Assembly: GCF_001650345.1 (NCBI RefSeq)
Contig: NZ_LVHF01000013.1
Location: forward strand, 1-37,319
Direction: 5' to 3'
Length of the DNA: 37,319 bases
DNA from: Photobacterium jeanii
GTDB taxonomy: Bacteria; Pseudomonadota; Gammaproteobacteria; Enterobacterales; Vibrionaceae
Of the stretch, positions 26,428-34,335 are shown in pieces. The notes beneath the pieces were generated by a model. The model was not told the DNA's origin. It worked only from the letters and a program-made list of their open reading frames with translations, and ran no database searches. Made by a program: the position numbers and the translations under genes. How positions within the stretch are numbered: the stretch's first letter is position 1; each line of letters begins with the position of its first letter.

Positions 26428-27555
26428 ATGGTTGCTGAACTGAGCAAATTAAGAGATCAAATCGATGAGGTTGATCGCCAGATGGTAGCGCTGTTGGCGC
26501 GCCGTCTGTCATTAGTAGAAGACGTTGGTCACGTAAAAAGTCAGCACGGACTACCGATTTATGCCCCAGACCGCGAAGCGGCGATGCTAGCGTCGCGTCG
26601 TGAAGAGGCACAAAGCCAAGGTGTACCACCTGATCTGATTGAAGACATCTTACGTCGTACGATGCGTGAATCGTACTCCAGTGAAAATGATTCAGGCTTT
26701 AAGTGCTTGAAGCCAGAGCTACGCCCGATTGTGGTCGTGGGTGGTCATGGTCAACTTGGCGGCTTATTTTGCCGTCTGTTTGAATTGTCGGGCTATCAGG
26801 TACGTAAACTGGGGCGTGATGAGTGGGATCGTGCCGATGAGCTATTGGTCGATGCTGGTATGGTGGTGGTCACTGTGCCAATTAATATCACAGAACAAGT
26901 GATTGCCAAATTAACGGATCTTCCTGCTGATTGTATATTGGCGGATCTTACCTCGGTGAAAAGTGGTCCGCTGCAGGCTATGTTGGAAGTGCACAAAGGG
27001 CCAGTGATTGGTCTACACCCAATGTTTGGTCCAGATATTCCAAGTTTGGCTAAGCAGGTGATTGTGTACTGTGATGGTCGCAATCCAGAAGAATACCAGT
27101 GGCTACTGGAGCAGTTCCAGATCTGGGGCGCGTCACTCAACCGCATTAGTGCGATTGAACACGATCAGGGGATGACCTTGATCCAAGCGCTACGCCACTT
27201 TACTTCGTTTGTGTATGGGGTGCATTTGGCGGAAGAAGACCCACGCTTGGATCAGCTATTGTCACTGAGCTCGCCAATCTATCGCTTGGAACTCGCCATG
27301 GTTGGACGTTTGTTTGCACAGGATGCGCAGCTATACGCTGATATTATTATGTCGGCACCGCAGAATTTGGCGATGATCAAGCGTTTCCACCAACGTTTTG
27401 GTGAAGCGATCAGTATGCTGGAAAGCCAAGATAAAGCGGCGTTCATGCAGGCATTTGATCAGGTGGAGAATTGGTTTGGTGACTATGCTCAGCATTTTTT
27501 AACCGAGAGCCAGGGATTACTTAGACAGGCGAACGATTCAACTCACCGAAAATAG
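26428..27555 (+). CDS. tyrA: Chorismate mutase / prephenate dehydrogenase (T-protein)
   Basis: 375 residues (E. coli 373). Bifunctional enzyme of tyrosine synthesis. N-terminal AroQ chorismate mutase (about 1-90) with [19 protein letters not shown] and [10 protein letters not shown]. Prephenate dehydrogenase with Rossmann motif [10 protein letters not shown] (about 102-111), then GLHPMFGPD and [11 protein letters not shown]. Co-transcribed with aroF and under TyrR control through it. The transcript seems to run about 150 nt past the stop to the terminator at 27704. Confidence 0.97.
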   Translation: MVAELSKLRDQIDEVDRQMVALLARRLSLVEDVGHVKSQHGLPIYAPDREAAMLASRREEAQSQGVPPDLIEDILRRTMRESYSSENDSGFKCLKPELRPIVVVGGHGQLGGLFCRLFELSGYQVRKLGRDEWDRADELLVDAGMVVVTVPINITEQVIAKLTDLPADCILADLTSVKSGPLQAMLEVHKGPVIGLHPMFGPDIPSLAKQVIVYCDGRNPEEYQWLLEQFQIWGASLNRISAIEHDQGMTLIQALRHFTSFVYGVHLAEEDPRLDQLLSLSSPIYRLELAMVGRLFAQDAQLYADIIMSAPQNLAMIKRFHQRFGEAISMLESQDKAAFMQAFDQVENWFGDYAQHFLTESQGLLRQANDSTHRK

Positions 27556-27964
27556 CGCATAGCAACCAACAACGGTGATGACTGATCGATAAATGCTATC
27601 GATAGGCGATGGTTTAACGAGCTGTGGTTTGATATCTGGCTCGATAAAGATTGCTTGAACTATCCCGTTTTATAAACTGCTAAGAAGCTAATGACTGTAA
27701 ATGAAGCGAGAGTGATAACACTCTCGCTTTTTTATTACCTGCGATTTCGATAATGCATTTTGTGGCATCAATTCCACGAAATCATGTGTGTTGGGTAATG
27801 GGCGATTTTATTTGCGGGTTGTCCCCACGTGTTTGTATCTAAGGCTAGGCATGACTCAATCAGTTTTTATGCTGGTGCGCTCATTAGACTTAAAGCCACG
27901 TTTGCTTTTGGTTATTCCGATTTGAGGAGCTAAAGCCATAGCGTGGTAACACATGGATGTAGAC
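27556..27964. other. Intergenic region tyrA to LipL32-like gene
   Basis: It holds the aroF-tyrA 3' untranslated region and terminator, then about 230 bp with no ORF of note. A 9-bp inverted repeat ATTTTGTGG/CCACGAAAT with one mismatch and an 8-nt spacer lies at 27757-27782. It could be an operator for the following gene. No clear -35/-10 pair was found. Confidence 0.5.
27704..27734 (+). terminator. Terminator of aroF-tyrA
   Basis: Eleven-base-pair stem AAGCGAGAGTG/CACTCTCGCTT with loop ATAA, then six T. It is 148 nt after the tyrA stop. Confidence 0.9.
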
Positions 27965-28666
27965 ATGAAATTAAAAACATTAGTTGGCGCATTACTCTTT
28001 TGCAGTTCATCAGCCTTTGCGTTTAGCTTTAGCAGTTTAACGGGCGATAGCCTGCCAAGCTTAACGTCGAGTCGTTCAGAAGGCGTGGGGATAGCTTCAG
28101 TGGCGATCCCTTACGCTAATAGCGTGAACTACTTTGGTTATATCGATAAAGACTCTAAGCCGTCGGCCAAAGTAAACGGCAAAGATGCTTACTACTTGTA
28201 TATGTGGGTACCAGCGGCACTGGATGAGCTTGGTGTACGCATGATTTCACCGGTGGGGAATTTAGCTGAGCCAAGCAAAGAAGATTTTGTGCAAAAAGGC
28301 TATGAGGGCAAGCTGAAAAAAGACAGCGAAAAGTGGTTTGATACATGGATCCGTGTTGAGCGTATGAATGTGTTCTCACCTGAGAAAATCAAAAAAGCCA
28401 ACAAGGTGTTTAGTGTCTTAGATAAAGACGATGATGGTGATGATACTTACGAAGAAGAGCGTCACGCAAAATATAACTCGTTAGTGCGTATTAAAACACA
28501 AGCGAATAAGCCGCAAAAAGCGTTAACTCGTGGTTTGTACCGCGTGGTATTCACGACTTATAAACGAGGTAATGTTGGTGGTTCGTTTGTCGCGACTGTG
28601 GGGACCAATATTCCAGGCGTGAAGATGTCGACTTCGCTGTCTGAGCTACACAAGATGGTGAACTAA
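27965..28666 (+). CDS. LipL32-like secreted protein
   Basis: 233 residues from ATG 27965. ATG 27953 would add MDVD, whose two acidic residues suit a signal peptide poorly; neither start has a strong ribosome binding site. Signal peptide ends AFA|FSF. There is a Cys in LLFCSS, but no LxGC lipobox, so I expect a soluble or surface protein, not a lipoprotein. The C-terminal half resembles leptospiral LipL32: the acidic cluster DKDDDGDDTYEEER (153-166) corresponds to its Ca2+-binding loop, followed by KYNSLVRI, RGLYRVVFTTYKRGNVGGSF and PGVK. LipL32 homologues are known from Pseudoalteromonas and vibrios; function unclear. Confidence 0.82.
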   Translation: MKLKTLVGALLFCSSSAFAFSFSSLTGDSLPSLTSSRSEGVGIASVAIPYANSVNYFGYIDKDSKPSAKVNGKDAYYLYMWVPAALDELGVRMISPVGNLAEPSKEDFVQKGYEGKLKKDSEKWFDTWIRVERMNVFSPEKIKKANKVFSVLDKDDDGDDTYEEERHAKYNSLVRIKTQANKPQKALTRGLYRVVFTTYKRGNVGGSFVATVGTNIPGVKMSTSLSELHKMVN

Positions 28667-28684
28667 GCTTTGCGAGCCAGATTA

Positions 28685-28712
28685 ACAAAGGGAGCCTCGG
28701 CTCCCTTTGTGT
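28685..28712. terminator. Hairpin between LipL32-like gene and pheA
   Basis: Perfect 11-bp stem ACAAAGGGAGC/GCTCCCTTTGT with loop CTCG between two convergent genes. T-runs are weak on both strands, but the position fits a shared terminator. Confidence 0.7.
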
Positions 28713-28730
28713 TTGTACTAGTAGAGAAAA

Positions 28731-29900
28731 TCAGAACTCTACATCGACAGGAGTAACATTCTCACTCGGATAACACCCCAGTACCTTAATAAAGCGGGTA
28801 AGGCGGGTTAACTCTTCTAACGCGCTTTGCATCACTTCTGATTTCAGGTTTTGCTCAACATCAATGTAGAACATCTCTTCCCACGGATTGCCGATCACCG
28901 GGCGCGACTCTAGTTTGGTCATATTGATATTGAGGTTACGCAGTACGACTAAACACTCAACCAACGAACCTGCTTTTTGCGCAGTGGACATGATCAGTGT
29001 GGTTTTGGCTGGAATTAACGAGGTCACATCTACAGGCTTACGTGCCACGACAATAAAGCGGGTGTAGTTTTCGTGCTGATTTGCGATCCCTGTTCTTACT
29101 GCTGTTAGACCGTAAATCTCACCGCTGGATGCATTACCAATAGCGGCAATATCATCACGGTTAAGTTCTGCGACTTTCTGCATCGCTTCAGCCGTACTTG
29201 AGCAATACTCTTGCTTAATGTCCCCCATTGCGTGAAGGAATTCACTGCATTGCTGATGTGGCTGCGGGTGAGAGTAGAGTGTCGTGATTTGTTCTAACGG
29301 GGCTTCTTTCGCGACTAATAGACTGTGTTCAATTGGCTGCGTGATTTCACCCACAATCGATAAGCTGGTGTGTTGCAGCAAGTCATATACTTCATTGATA
29401 GATCCTGAACTGGTGTTTTCGATAGGAAGAACGCCATAGTCGGCATTGCCTGTTTCTACCGTACTTAGCACGTCACGAAAGGTCGAGCAGCTCATTTCAA
29501 TCAGCTTGGTTTGCTTTTTGCTGAAGTAGTTACGGCTAGCAAGGTGAGAGTACGAGCCTTTTGCACCCAAGAAAGACACGCGAGCAACAGGTTGTAAGCT
29601 GTCAGGGTTCGCCAGCTTTTGCAGATAGGCTTGTTGGTACAGCACAGAATCTTCAATGATGGTATGAAAGATTTGGGTAACGTATTGAGGATCGAGCTGG
29701 AGTTCTTGTCCGGTATTGACCAAGCGCAGCAGTAGGTCGTGCTCTCGGGCTAAATCGCGTACTGGCTTCGCTGTTTCAATTTTACTTTTCGCGACCTCAA
29801 GGCTTAGCTGACGACGCTCAGCCAAGAGTTTAAGAAGTTCGTTATCGATACGACTGACATTCTTGCGAATATCGTCCAATGAATACTGTTTGTCTGTCAT
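28731..29900 (-). CDS. pheA: Chorismate mutase / prephenate dehydratase (P-protein)
   Basis: 389 residues (E. coli 386). Bifunctional enzyme of phenylalanine synthesis. N-terminal AroQ mutase (about 1-95). Prephenate dehydratase domain (about 105-285) with SFLGAKGSYSHLA, GNADYGVLPIENTSSGSINE-type core (ENTSSG) and catalytic YTRFIVVA. C-terminal ACT domain with GSLVECL and KLESRPV, the Phe-binding ESRP motif giving feedback inhibition. Expression is probably controlled by the pheL attenuator upstream. raiA lies further upstream on the same strand with its own hairpin. Confidence 0.97.
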   Translation of the reverse strand: MTDKQYSLDDIRKNVSRIDNELLKLLAERRQLSLEVAKSKIETAKPVRDLAREHDLLLRLVNTGQELQLDPQYVTQIFHTIIEDSVLYQQAYLQKLANPDSLQPVARVSFLGAKGSYSHLASRNYFSKKQTKLIEMSCSTFRDVLSTVETGNADYGVLPIENTSSGSINEVYDLLQHTSLSIVGEITQPIEHSLLVAKEAPLEQITTLYSHPQPHQQCSEFLHAMGDIKQEYCSSTAEAMQKVAELNRDDIAAIGNASSGEIYGLTAVRTGIANQHENYTRFIVVARKPVDVTSLIPAKTTLIMSTAQKAGSLVECLVVLRNLNINMTKLESRPVIGNPWEEMFYIDVEQNLKSEVMQSALEELTRLTRFIKVLGCYPSENVTPVDVEF

Positions 29901-29993
29901 AGTTATCCCTGTTATCGCGTCAAGCTAGTATCACTAAGCCGTTGTAGATTGTTTGAATTAATAGCATTGATTCGGTTTATTTGTGCCGAATAC

Positions 29994-30020
29994 GAAAAAG
30001 CCCCCCTGATGGGAGGCTTC
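29994..30020 (-). terminator. pheA attenuator terminator
   Basis: On the minus strand stem GCCTCCC (30017-30011) / GGGGGGC (30006-30000), loop ATCA, then TTTTT. A competing antiterminator can form between GGAGGCTATTCG (30062-30051) and the ACGAATAGGAAGCCTCC segment (30028-30012), which contains the 5' arm of the terminator. It stands between pheL and pheA. Confidence 0.9.
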
Positions 30021-30063
30021 CTATTCGTCTTTATTTTCTTTCTCACGCAACGAATAGCCTCCA

Positions 30064-30114
30064 CTAGGGTGACATAAAAAAGAAAGTAAAGAAGAACAGT
30101 GGTTGTTTTGGCAT
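30064..30114 (-). CDS. pheL: pheA leader peptide
   Basis: 16-codon ORF, MPKQPLFFFTFFFMSP, with six Phe in seven positions (residues 7-9 and 11-13). The layout matches E. coli PheL, which has seven Phe of 15. The ribosome stalls at Phe codons when charged tRNA-Phe is scarce, which should favour the antiterminator. The stop codon abuts the antiterminator arm at 30062. No strong ribosome binding site is seen. Too short for ordinary gene finders. Confidence 0.93.
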   Translation of the reverse strand: MPKQPLFFFTFFFMSP

Positions 30115-30141
30115 GTCAGGTTAGTCGCTCGAATTTGTTAC

Positions 30142-30171
30142 TAATAAGTAATGATATTGTGCCTTTCACAA
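30142..30171 (-). promoter_or_regulatory. Candidate promoter of pheL-pheA
   Basis: Minus strand TTGTGA (30171-30166), 18-nt spacer, TTATTA (30147-30142). It is about 28 nt above the pheL start. Weak match to consensus. Confidence 0.35.
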
Positions 30172-30219
30172 TATTGCGGTTAGAAAAGGTTGTCAAGCCA
30201 GAATCCGAGGGTTAATAAC

Positions 30220-30248
30220 AACAAGCCCCGCACTGGGCGGGGCTTGTT
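30220..30248 (-). terminator. Terminator-like hairpin after raiA
   Basis: Perfect 12-bp stem AACAAGCCCCGC/GCGGGGCTTGTT with a 5-nt loop, 23 nt after the raiA stop. The minus-strand tail GTTATTAA is only moderately T-rich. Confidence 0.75.
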
Positions 30249-30270
30249 ATGGAATCCTCTTTTAGCTTAC

Positions 30271-30612
30271 TTATGCGTCGTTTTCTTCTTCGACAAGTTC
30301 TGGCTTGTTGCTGTGGCTAGCACGGCGCGCCGACGGCTTGTGCGTTTGTTTGTTCAGTTGACGTTCGAGCTTTTGATACACCTCGGTGATCGCGCCGTAC
30401 ATGTCGTCGTGCTCTGCTGAGGCGACAATATTACCTCCAGGAATTGCAGCAGATGCTTCTACTTTAAATTGACGGTTCGGCTCTGTACTGATCACTGCGT
30501 GTTTATTAATTAGCGGTACTTGGTACTTGTCTAATTTATTGAACTTAAATTCAATTCTCTCACGGATAGCAGGGGTGACATCTAGGTTTTTGCCGGTGAT
30601 TTCTACTGTCAT
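30271..30612 (-). CDS. raiA: Ribosome-associated inhibitor RaiA (protein Y)
   Basis: 113 residues, the same length as E. coli RaiA. Binds the 30S A/P sites in stationary phase or cold and keeps 70S ribosomes inactive. Signature: ITGKNLDVTPAIRERIEFK at the start, EHDDMYGAITEVYQKLERQLNK in the middle, and an acidic-basic C-terminal tail. This tail distinguishes RaiA from the shorter HPF, and the raiA-pheL-pheA order matches E. coli. AGAGGA is 8 nt upstream of the ATG. A CRP-like site lies about 70 bp upstream. Confidence 0.94.
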   Translation of the reverse strand: MTVEITGKNLDVTPAIRERIEFKFNKLDKYQVPLINKHAVISTEPNRQFKVEASAAIPGGNIVASAEHDDMYGAITEVYQKLERQLNKQTHKPSARRASHSNKPELVEEENDA

Positions 30613-30653
30613 AATGTTTTTCCTCTATTGCTACCCTTCGTTGGGTTGAATTC

Positions 30654-30695
30654 AGATTACTAAAATGAGCCAGTAATAATGTGATTTGCATCACG
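30654..30695 (-). promoter_or_regulatory. CRP site and -10 box upstream of raiA
   Basis: On the minus strand CGTGA-TGCAAA-TCACA (30695-30680), one mismatch from the CRP consensus. A TAATCT -10 candidate is at 30659-30654. With a start near 30647 the CRP centre would be at about -41, the class II activator position. E. coli raiA is also reported as CRP-activated. Confidence 0.6.
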
Positions 30696-31020
30696 CTTCG
30701 TTTTTTTTGAATTTCGCCAGAATAATTCTGTGATCAGTTCGGTTTTGTTGTAAAAAAGTATCAAGAAAAAGCTTGTTTAATGTCTTTAACTTGGGGCAGT
30801 ATGAAGGAAGATAAAACGCTAGCGGCTGGTGCTGACTAGGGACTTTTTTCGATTACAAACAAATGGTTGTGTTAAATTTAACCGCTTCCAAAAACACGCT
30901 GAATATGTTTTGAAGCCAGTGCAGGGGGCCGAGCCATTACCACGAAGTAACTTTTCGACTCTTGGTATTGACTTGCTGTTGTGTGGTCTTTGAATTTGTA
31001 ATGCCAACCGATGAATATAG
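30696..31020. other. Unexplained intergenic region between raiA and bamD
   Basis: About 325 bp with no supported protein gene. A 62-codon minus-strand frame (30819-31007) looks accidental. It contains AT-rich tracts, a perfect palindrome GTTAAATTTAAC (30871-30882), and ends at a hairpin able to terminate transcription in both directions. A small RNA on the plus strand is possible but not shown. Confidence 0.4.
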
Positions 31021-31056
31021 AAAAACGGCAGCCATAACGATGGCTGCCGTTTTTTG
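31021..31056. terminator. Symmetric terminator downstream of bamD
   Basis: Perfect 15-bp inverted repeat AAAAACGGCAGCCAT/ATGGCTGCCGTTTTT with loop AACG. T-runs on both strands. It is 24 nt beyond the bamD stop on the minus strand. The plus-strand transcript it could end is unknown. Confidence 0.92.
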
Positions 31057-31079
31057 TTGTTTGTTATTTTTGCTTCACC

Positions 31080-31805
31080 CTAGATTGGATTTAGCGCAAT
31101 TAGCTTTTTGGTATTTTCAATCGGCTCTTGAAGACCAAGCGCTTCATAGGCGGTTAGCATGAGATCTAACGATTTGCGTGCTGCTTCAGTATCTGGGTAC
31201 AGACGTTGAATTTGCTGACAGCGGTTCACTGCGGCAACCCAAGCTTCACGACGAACATAGAAGTCTGCGGTAGCAAGGTCGTAATCCGCTAAGCGGTTTT
31301 TCAAGAAAATCATACGCGCTTTGGCATCGGCTGCGTATTGGCTATTCGGGAAACGCTCAAGTAGGCGCTTGAAATCACGAAAAGCGGTACGAGCTGGTAC
31401 TGGATCGCGATCGTGACGGTCAACACTAAACAGATCGTGCATGAAGCTGCGGTCTTGGGCCATGTGGGTCAAACCACGCATGTACATTACCCAGTCAGTT
31501 TTCTCGTGTACTGGGTTTAAGCGGTTAAAGCGGTCAATCGTCGCTTCACCTAGCGCAAGATCGTCGTTTTTGTAGTAGGCGTAGATCAAATCCAGCTGTA
31601 CTTGCTCAGAGTAGGCACCGAATGGGTAGCGTGAGTCGAGCGTTTCTAGACGTTCGATTGCTTTTGTCCAGCTACCATTTTGTAGGGCTTGCTGGGCTGT
31701 GGCATACAGCTCTGATGGTGGCACATCTGGCACAACTTCCTCAGTGCTTGAACACCCTGAAAGTAGAGCTACGGCAAGAATCGCTGTGAGAGTCAGGCGT
31801 TTCAT
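31080..31805 (-). CDS. bamD: Outer-membrane assembly lipoprotein BamD
   Basis: 241 residues from ATG 31805. The frame is open to 31883, but the signal peptide MKRLTLTAILAVALLSGC starts here. Lipobox LSGC, lipidated Cys18. The mature protein consists of TPR-like repeats: SELYATAQQALQNGSW, RYPFGAYSEQVQLDLIYAYY and RFPNSQYAADAKARMIFLKN. Essential periplasmic component of the BAM complex that folds outer-membrane barrels. Divergent from rluD, as in E. coli. Confidence 0.96.
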   Translation of the reverse strand: MKRLTLTAILAVALLSGCSSTEEVVPDVPPSELYATAQQALQNGSWTKAIERLETLDSRYPFGAYSEQVQLDLIYAYYKNDDLALGEATIDRFNRLNPVHEKTDWVMYMRGLTHMAQDRSFMHDLFSVDRHDRDPVPARTAFRDFKRLLERFPNSQYAADAKARMIFLKNRLADYDLATADFYVRREAWVAAVNRCQQIQRLYPDTEAARKSLDLMLTAYEALGLQEPIENTKKLIALNPI

Positions 31806-31943
31806 TACGGCGTCAGTTTCCTTGATAAAAATTTTATTTCTGTGATCCATTACGGTGAGAGCCGTTAACAGATACAATGACACTATTAGGTTATTTTACT
31901 CAGCGTTTGGCATTTAGTCCCACGCTTTTTGAAAAAGTTCGCT

Positions 31944-32918
31944 ATGGCACAGCAAATAGAGTTAACAAATACAGTAAATGAGAGCCAGCTAGGCAAACGA
32001 CTGGATCAGGTAATTGCAGAATTATATCCAGATTACTCTCGCTCTCGCATTAAAGAATGGATCCTCAACGGCATGGTATCGGTTGAGGGTGAAGTTGTTG
32101 ATAAACCACGTACGAAAATGATGGGCGGTGAAGCCCTTCAAGTAAAAGCTGAAATCGAAGATGAAGTTCGTTGGGTTGCTCAAGATATTCCATTGAATAT
32201 TGTGTACGAAGATGACGACATTATCGTGATCAACAAGCCGCGTGATTTCGTGGTACACCCAGGTGCGGGTACACCCGATGGTACTGTGCTAAATGCACTA
32301 CTACACCATTGCCCATCGCTGGCGGAAGTGCCGCGTGCGGGTATTGTGCACCGTCTCGATAAAGACACCACAGGTTTGATGGTTGTTGCAAAAACGATTC
32401 AGGCTCAAACACGCCTAGTACGTGCGCTACAAAAACGTAAGATCACCCGTGAATACGAAGCGATTGCCATGGGTAAGATGACAGGTGGTGGCACCATTGA
32501 GAAACCAATCGGTCGTCATGCTACTAAGCGTATTTGTATGGCGGTACACGAGTTAGGTAAACCGGCTATTACCCACTACCGTGTTGCTGAGCACTTCCGT
32601 GAGCATACGCGTTTGGTTCTGCGCCTTGAAACGGGTCGTACCCACCAAATCCGTGTTCACATGTCTTACTTGTCTCATCCTTTGATTGGTGATGCGATTT
32701 ACGGTGGTCGTCCTCGTCCGCCGCGTCATGCGTCGGATGAGTTGATCCAAGCGCTACGTGCGTTTGACCGTCAGGCTCTACACGCACGCATGTTGCGTCT
32801 TGCTCACCCAATCACAGGTGAAGTAATGGAGTGGCATGCGCCGCTACCAAACGACATGGTGGCGATGATCGAAATCCTTCGTACCGACCGAACTGAAAAC
32901 GCGGAAGACGAATATTAA
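31944..32918 (+). CDS. rluD: 23S rRNA pseudouridine synthase RluD
   Basis: 324 residues from ATG 31944 (an upstream in-frame TTG at 31929 is not supported). Makes pseudouridines 1911, 1915 and 1917 in helix 69 of 23S rRNA. N-terminal S4 RNA-binding domain (about 18-80, SRSRIKEWILNGMVSVEG). Synthase domain with VHRLDKDTTGLMV, catalytic Asp139, and RLETGRTHQIRVHM. 46 nt before pgeF, likely one operon. Confidence 0.97.
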   Translation: MAQQIELTNTVNESQLGKRLDQVIAELYPDYSRSRIKEWILNGMVSVEGEVVDKPRTKMMGGEALQVKAEIEDEVRWVAQDIPLNIVYEDDDIIVINKPRDFVVHPGAGTPDGTVLNALLHHCPSLAEVPRAGIVHRLDKDTTGLMVVAKTIQAQTRLVRALQKRKITREYEAIAMGKMTGGGTIEKPIGRHATKRICMAVHELGKPAITHYRVAEHFREHTRLVLRLETGRTHQIRVHMSYLSHPLIGDAIYGGRPRPPRHASDELIQALRAFDRQALHARMLRLAHPITGEVMEWHAPLPNDMVAMIEILRTDRTENAEDEY

Positions 32919-32964
32919 TCGTACTCCGGCATAACGCTGGTGGTGCAAAAGGAGTTGGAACAGC

Positions 32965-33696
32965 ATGATGACCCCAATTATTCCAGATTGGCCTGCACCT
33001 GCGAATGTGAAAGCGATAAGCACTACGCGGTTAGGTGGGCAGAGCTTGTCGCCTTATCGTGGCTTTAATTTAGGGCTTCACGTAGGCGATGAGGCTGAAC
33101 GAGTACAAGGTCATCGTGATCAACTTCAACAAATGTTGTCGCTGCCAGTTGCTCCGGCTTGGTTAAATCAAACGCATAGCACCACTGTATTGAACTTGCG
33201 CGCACCTTTGCAGACGGTTCCAGATGCAGACGGTAGCTATACGCAAGTTCGCGGTTTGGCATGCAGTGTGATGACGGCTGATTGTTTACCTGTTTTACTT
33301 TGCGATAAAGCGGGTACGCAAGTGGCAGCGGTGCATGCCGGATGGCGTGGTTTGGTTGATGGTATTGTTGAACAAGCGATTGCTCAGTTTAACGTGCCGC
33401 CGGAAGATATTTTGGCTTGGCTAGGACCCGCTATTGGGCCATCAGAATTTGAAGTCGGCGGTGAAGTCCGTCAACAATTTATGATGGTGTTACCGCAAGC
33501 GGAATCCGCATTCGTGCCTCGAGGAGAAAAGTGGCTAGCAGATATATATGAGCTAGCTCGTCAGCGACTGCGCCATAGCGGTATTTCTGACATCTTTGGT
33601 GGGCAACATTGTACGGTCACAGAAGGCGATACCTTCTTTTCTTACCGTCGAGATGGTGTAACAGGCCGCCAAGCCAGTTTGATTTGGTTGGAATAA
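32965..33696 (+). CDS. pgeF: Purine nucleoside phosphorylase / peptidoglycan editing factor
   Basis: 243 residues, YfiH/PgeF (multicopper-like laccase domain) family. In E. coli it removes misincorporated L-Ser from peptidoglycan precursors; relatives have purine nucleoside phosphorylase activity. Zinc-site motifs are NQTHST (His), TADCLPVLLCD (Cys) and AAVHAGWRG (His). AAGGAG is 10 nt before the first of two adjacent ATGs. Follows rluD as in E. coli and ends with a terminator. Confidence 0.95.
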   Translation: MMTPIIPDWPAPANVKAISTTRLGGQSLSPYRGFNLGLHVGDEAERVQGHRDQLQQMLSLPVAPAWLNQTHSTTVLNLRAPLQTVPDADGSYTQVRGLACSVMTADCLPVLLCDKAGTQVAAVHAGWRGLVDGIVEQAIAQFNVPPEDILAWLGPAIGPSEFEVGGEVRQQFMMVLPQAESAFVPRGEKWLADIYELARQRLRHSGISDIFGGQHCTVTEGDTFFSYRRDGVTGRQASLIWLE

Positions 33697-33724
33697 CCAA
33701 ACGAAAAGTCGATCTTATTAGATG

Positions 33725-33762
33725 AAAAAGCCCCGCACTCATTGAGTTGCGGGGCTTTTTTT
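33725..33762 (+). terminator. Terminator of rluD-pgeF
   Basis: Thirteen-base-pair stem AAAAAGCCCCGCA/TGCGGGGCTTTTT with a 10-nt loop and extra T. The symmetric flanks may also serve the minus-strand gene ending at 33789. Confidence 0.93.
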
Positions 33763-33788
33763 CTATCGCTCAGTCGCATTAACCTAAC

Positions 33789-34160
33789 TTAGTTAATGAT
33801 AGTGATATTCATTGGGTTGGCTTTTGATAGCTCAACCACATTTGCACCATAAGGTACTTGGTAAAGCTGGTAGCCATTATCGATTGCACGGTAGAAACGC
33901 TGGTTGACGGTATCGTGCAGTAAGACAACACCGTTATAGCTCACTGTACGTAGCATCGCATTTTGAATAATCACCACGTTAGACGAAGAATTGAAATTAT
34001 CGTGACGGTTTTCAATACGCGCTTCAGTACGAGATTCGATACGCGCTTCTTGGCGTGCTTCCTGACGGCGTTCTTGAATGTCGCGTTGTGCCATAACTTG
34101 AGTAGAAGCGGTGAGAGCCGCAATGACAACAGCGAAGGTAGTTAGGCGTTGCTTAAACAT
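33789..34160 (-). CDS. Small secreted protein with xEAR tetrapeptide repeats
   Basis: 123 residues from ATG 34160. GAGGA is 8 nt upstream, while the longer frame to 34208 has no such site. Signal peptide with probable cleavage QVMA|QRD. Directly after it come five tandem four-residue units, QEAR-QEAR-IESR-TEAR-IENR, that should form a highly charged helix with Glu-Arg salt bridges. Then a Ser/Asn-rich stretch and a compact C-terminal region (NVVIIQNAMLRTVSYNGV, VNQRFYRAIDNGYQLYQV). No family recognised. Between pgeF and clpB; two palindromes lie 40-85 bp upstream. Confidence 0.78.
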   Translation of the reverse strand: MFKQRLTTFAVVIAALTASTQVMAQRDIQERRQEARQEARIESRTEARIENRHDNFNSSSNVVIIQNAMLRTVSYNGVVLLHDTVNQRFYRAIDNGYQLYQVPYGANVVELSKANPMNITIIN

Positions 34161-34195
34161 AATGGTTTCCTCGTTATGGGACGTTGTATGGTTTA

Positions 34196-34247
34196 AATGG
34201 TATGGCATACGTTATTCGTTTGTCAATATTTGGTATGCCATTCCATT
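34196..34247. repeat. Inverted repeat with two GTATG-N-CATAC palindromes
   Basis: AATGGTATGGCATAC (34196-34210) and GTATGCCATTCCATT (34233-34247) form a 15-bp inverted repeat with one mismatch and a 22-nt spacer. The left arm includes the perfect odd palindrome GTATGGCATAC; the right arm has GTATGCCATTC with one mismatch. Looks like a double operator between the small secreted protein gene (start 34160) and clpB. Confidence 0.65.
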
Positions 34248-34335
34248 AAAAGTGTCGAGGTTGTCGCAATTAGTGAAAGATTTGACTGAGACGTTGCACG
34301 GGTAGATAGGAAATAAAGAATCTGATCTGCTGTCC

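Noticed and set aside
30819..31007. 62-codon minus-strand ORF between raiA and bamD
   Set aside because: No convincing start context or family; composition looks random.
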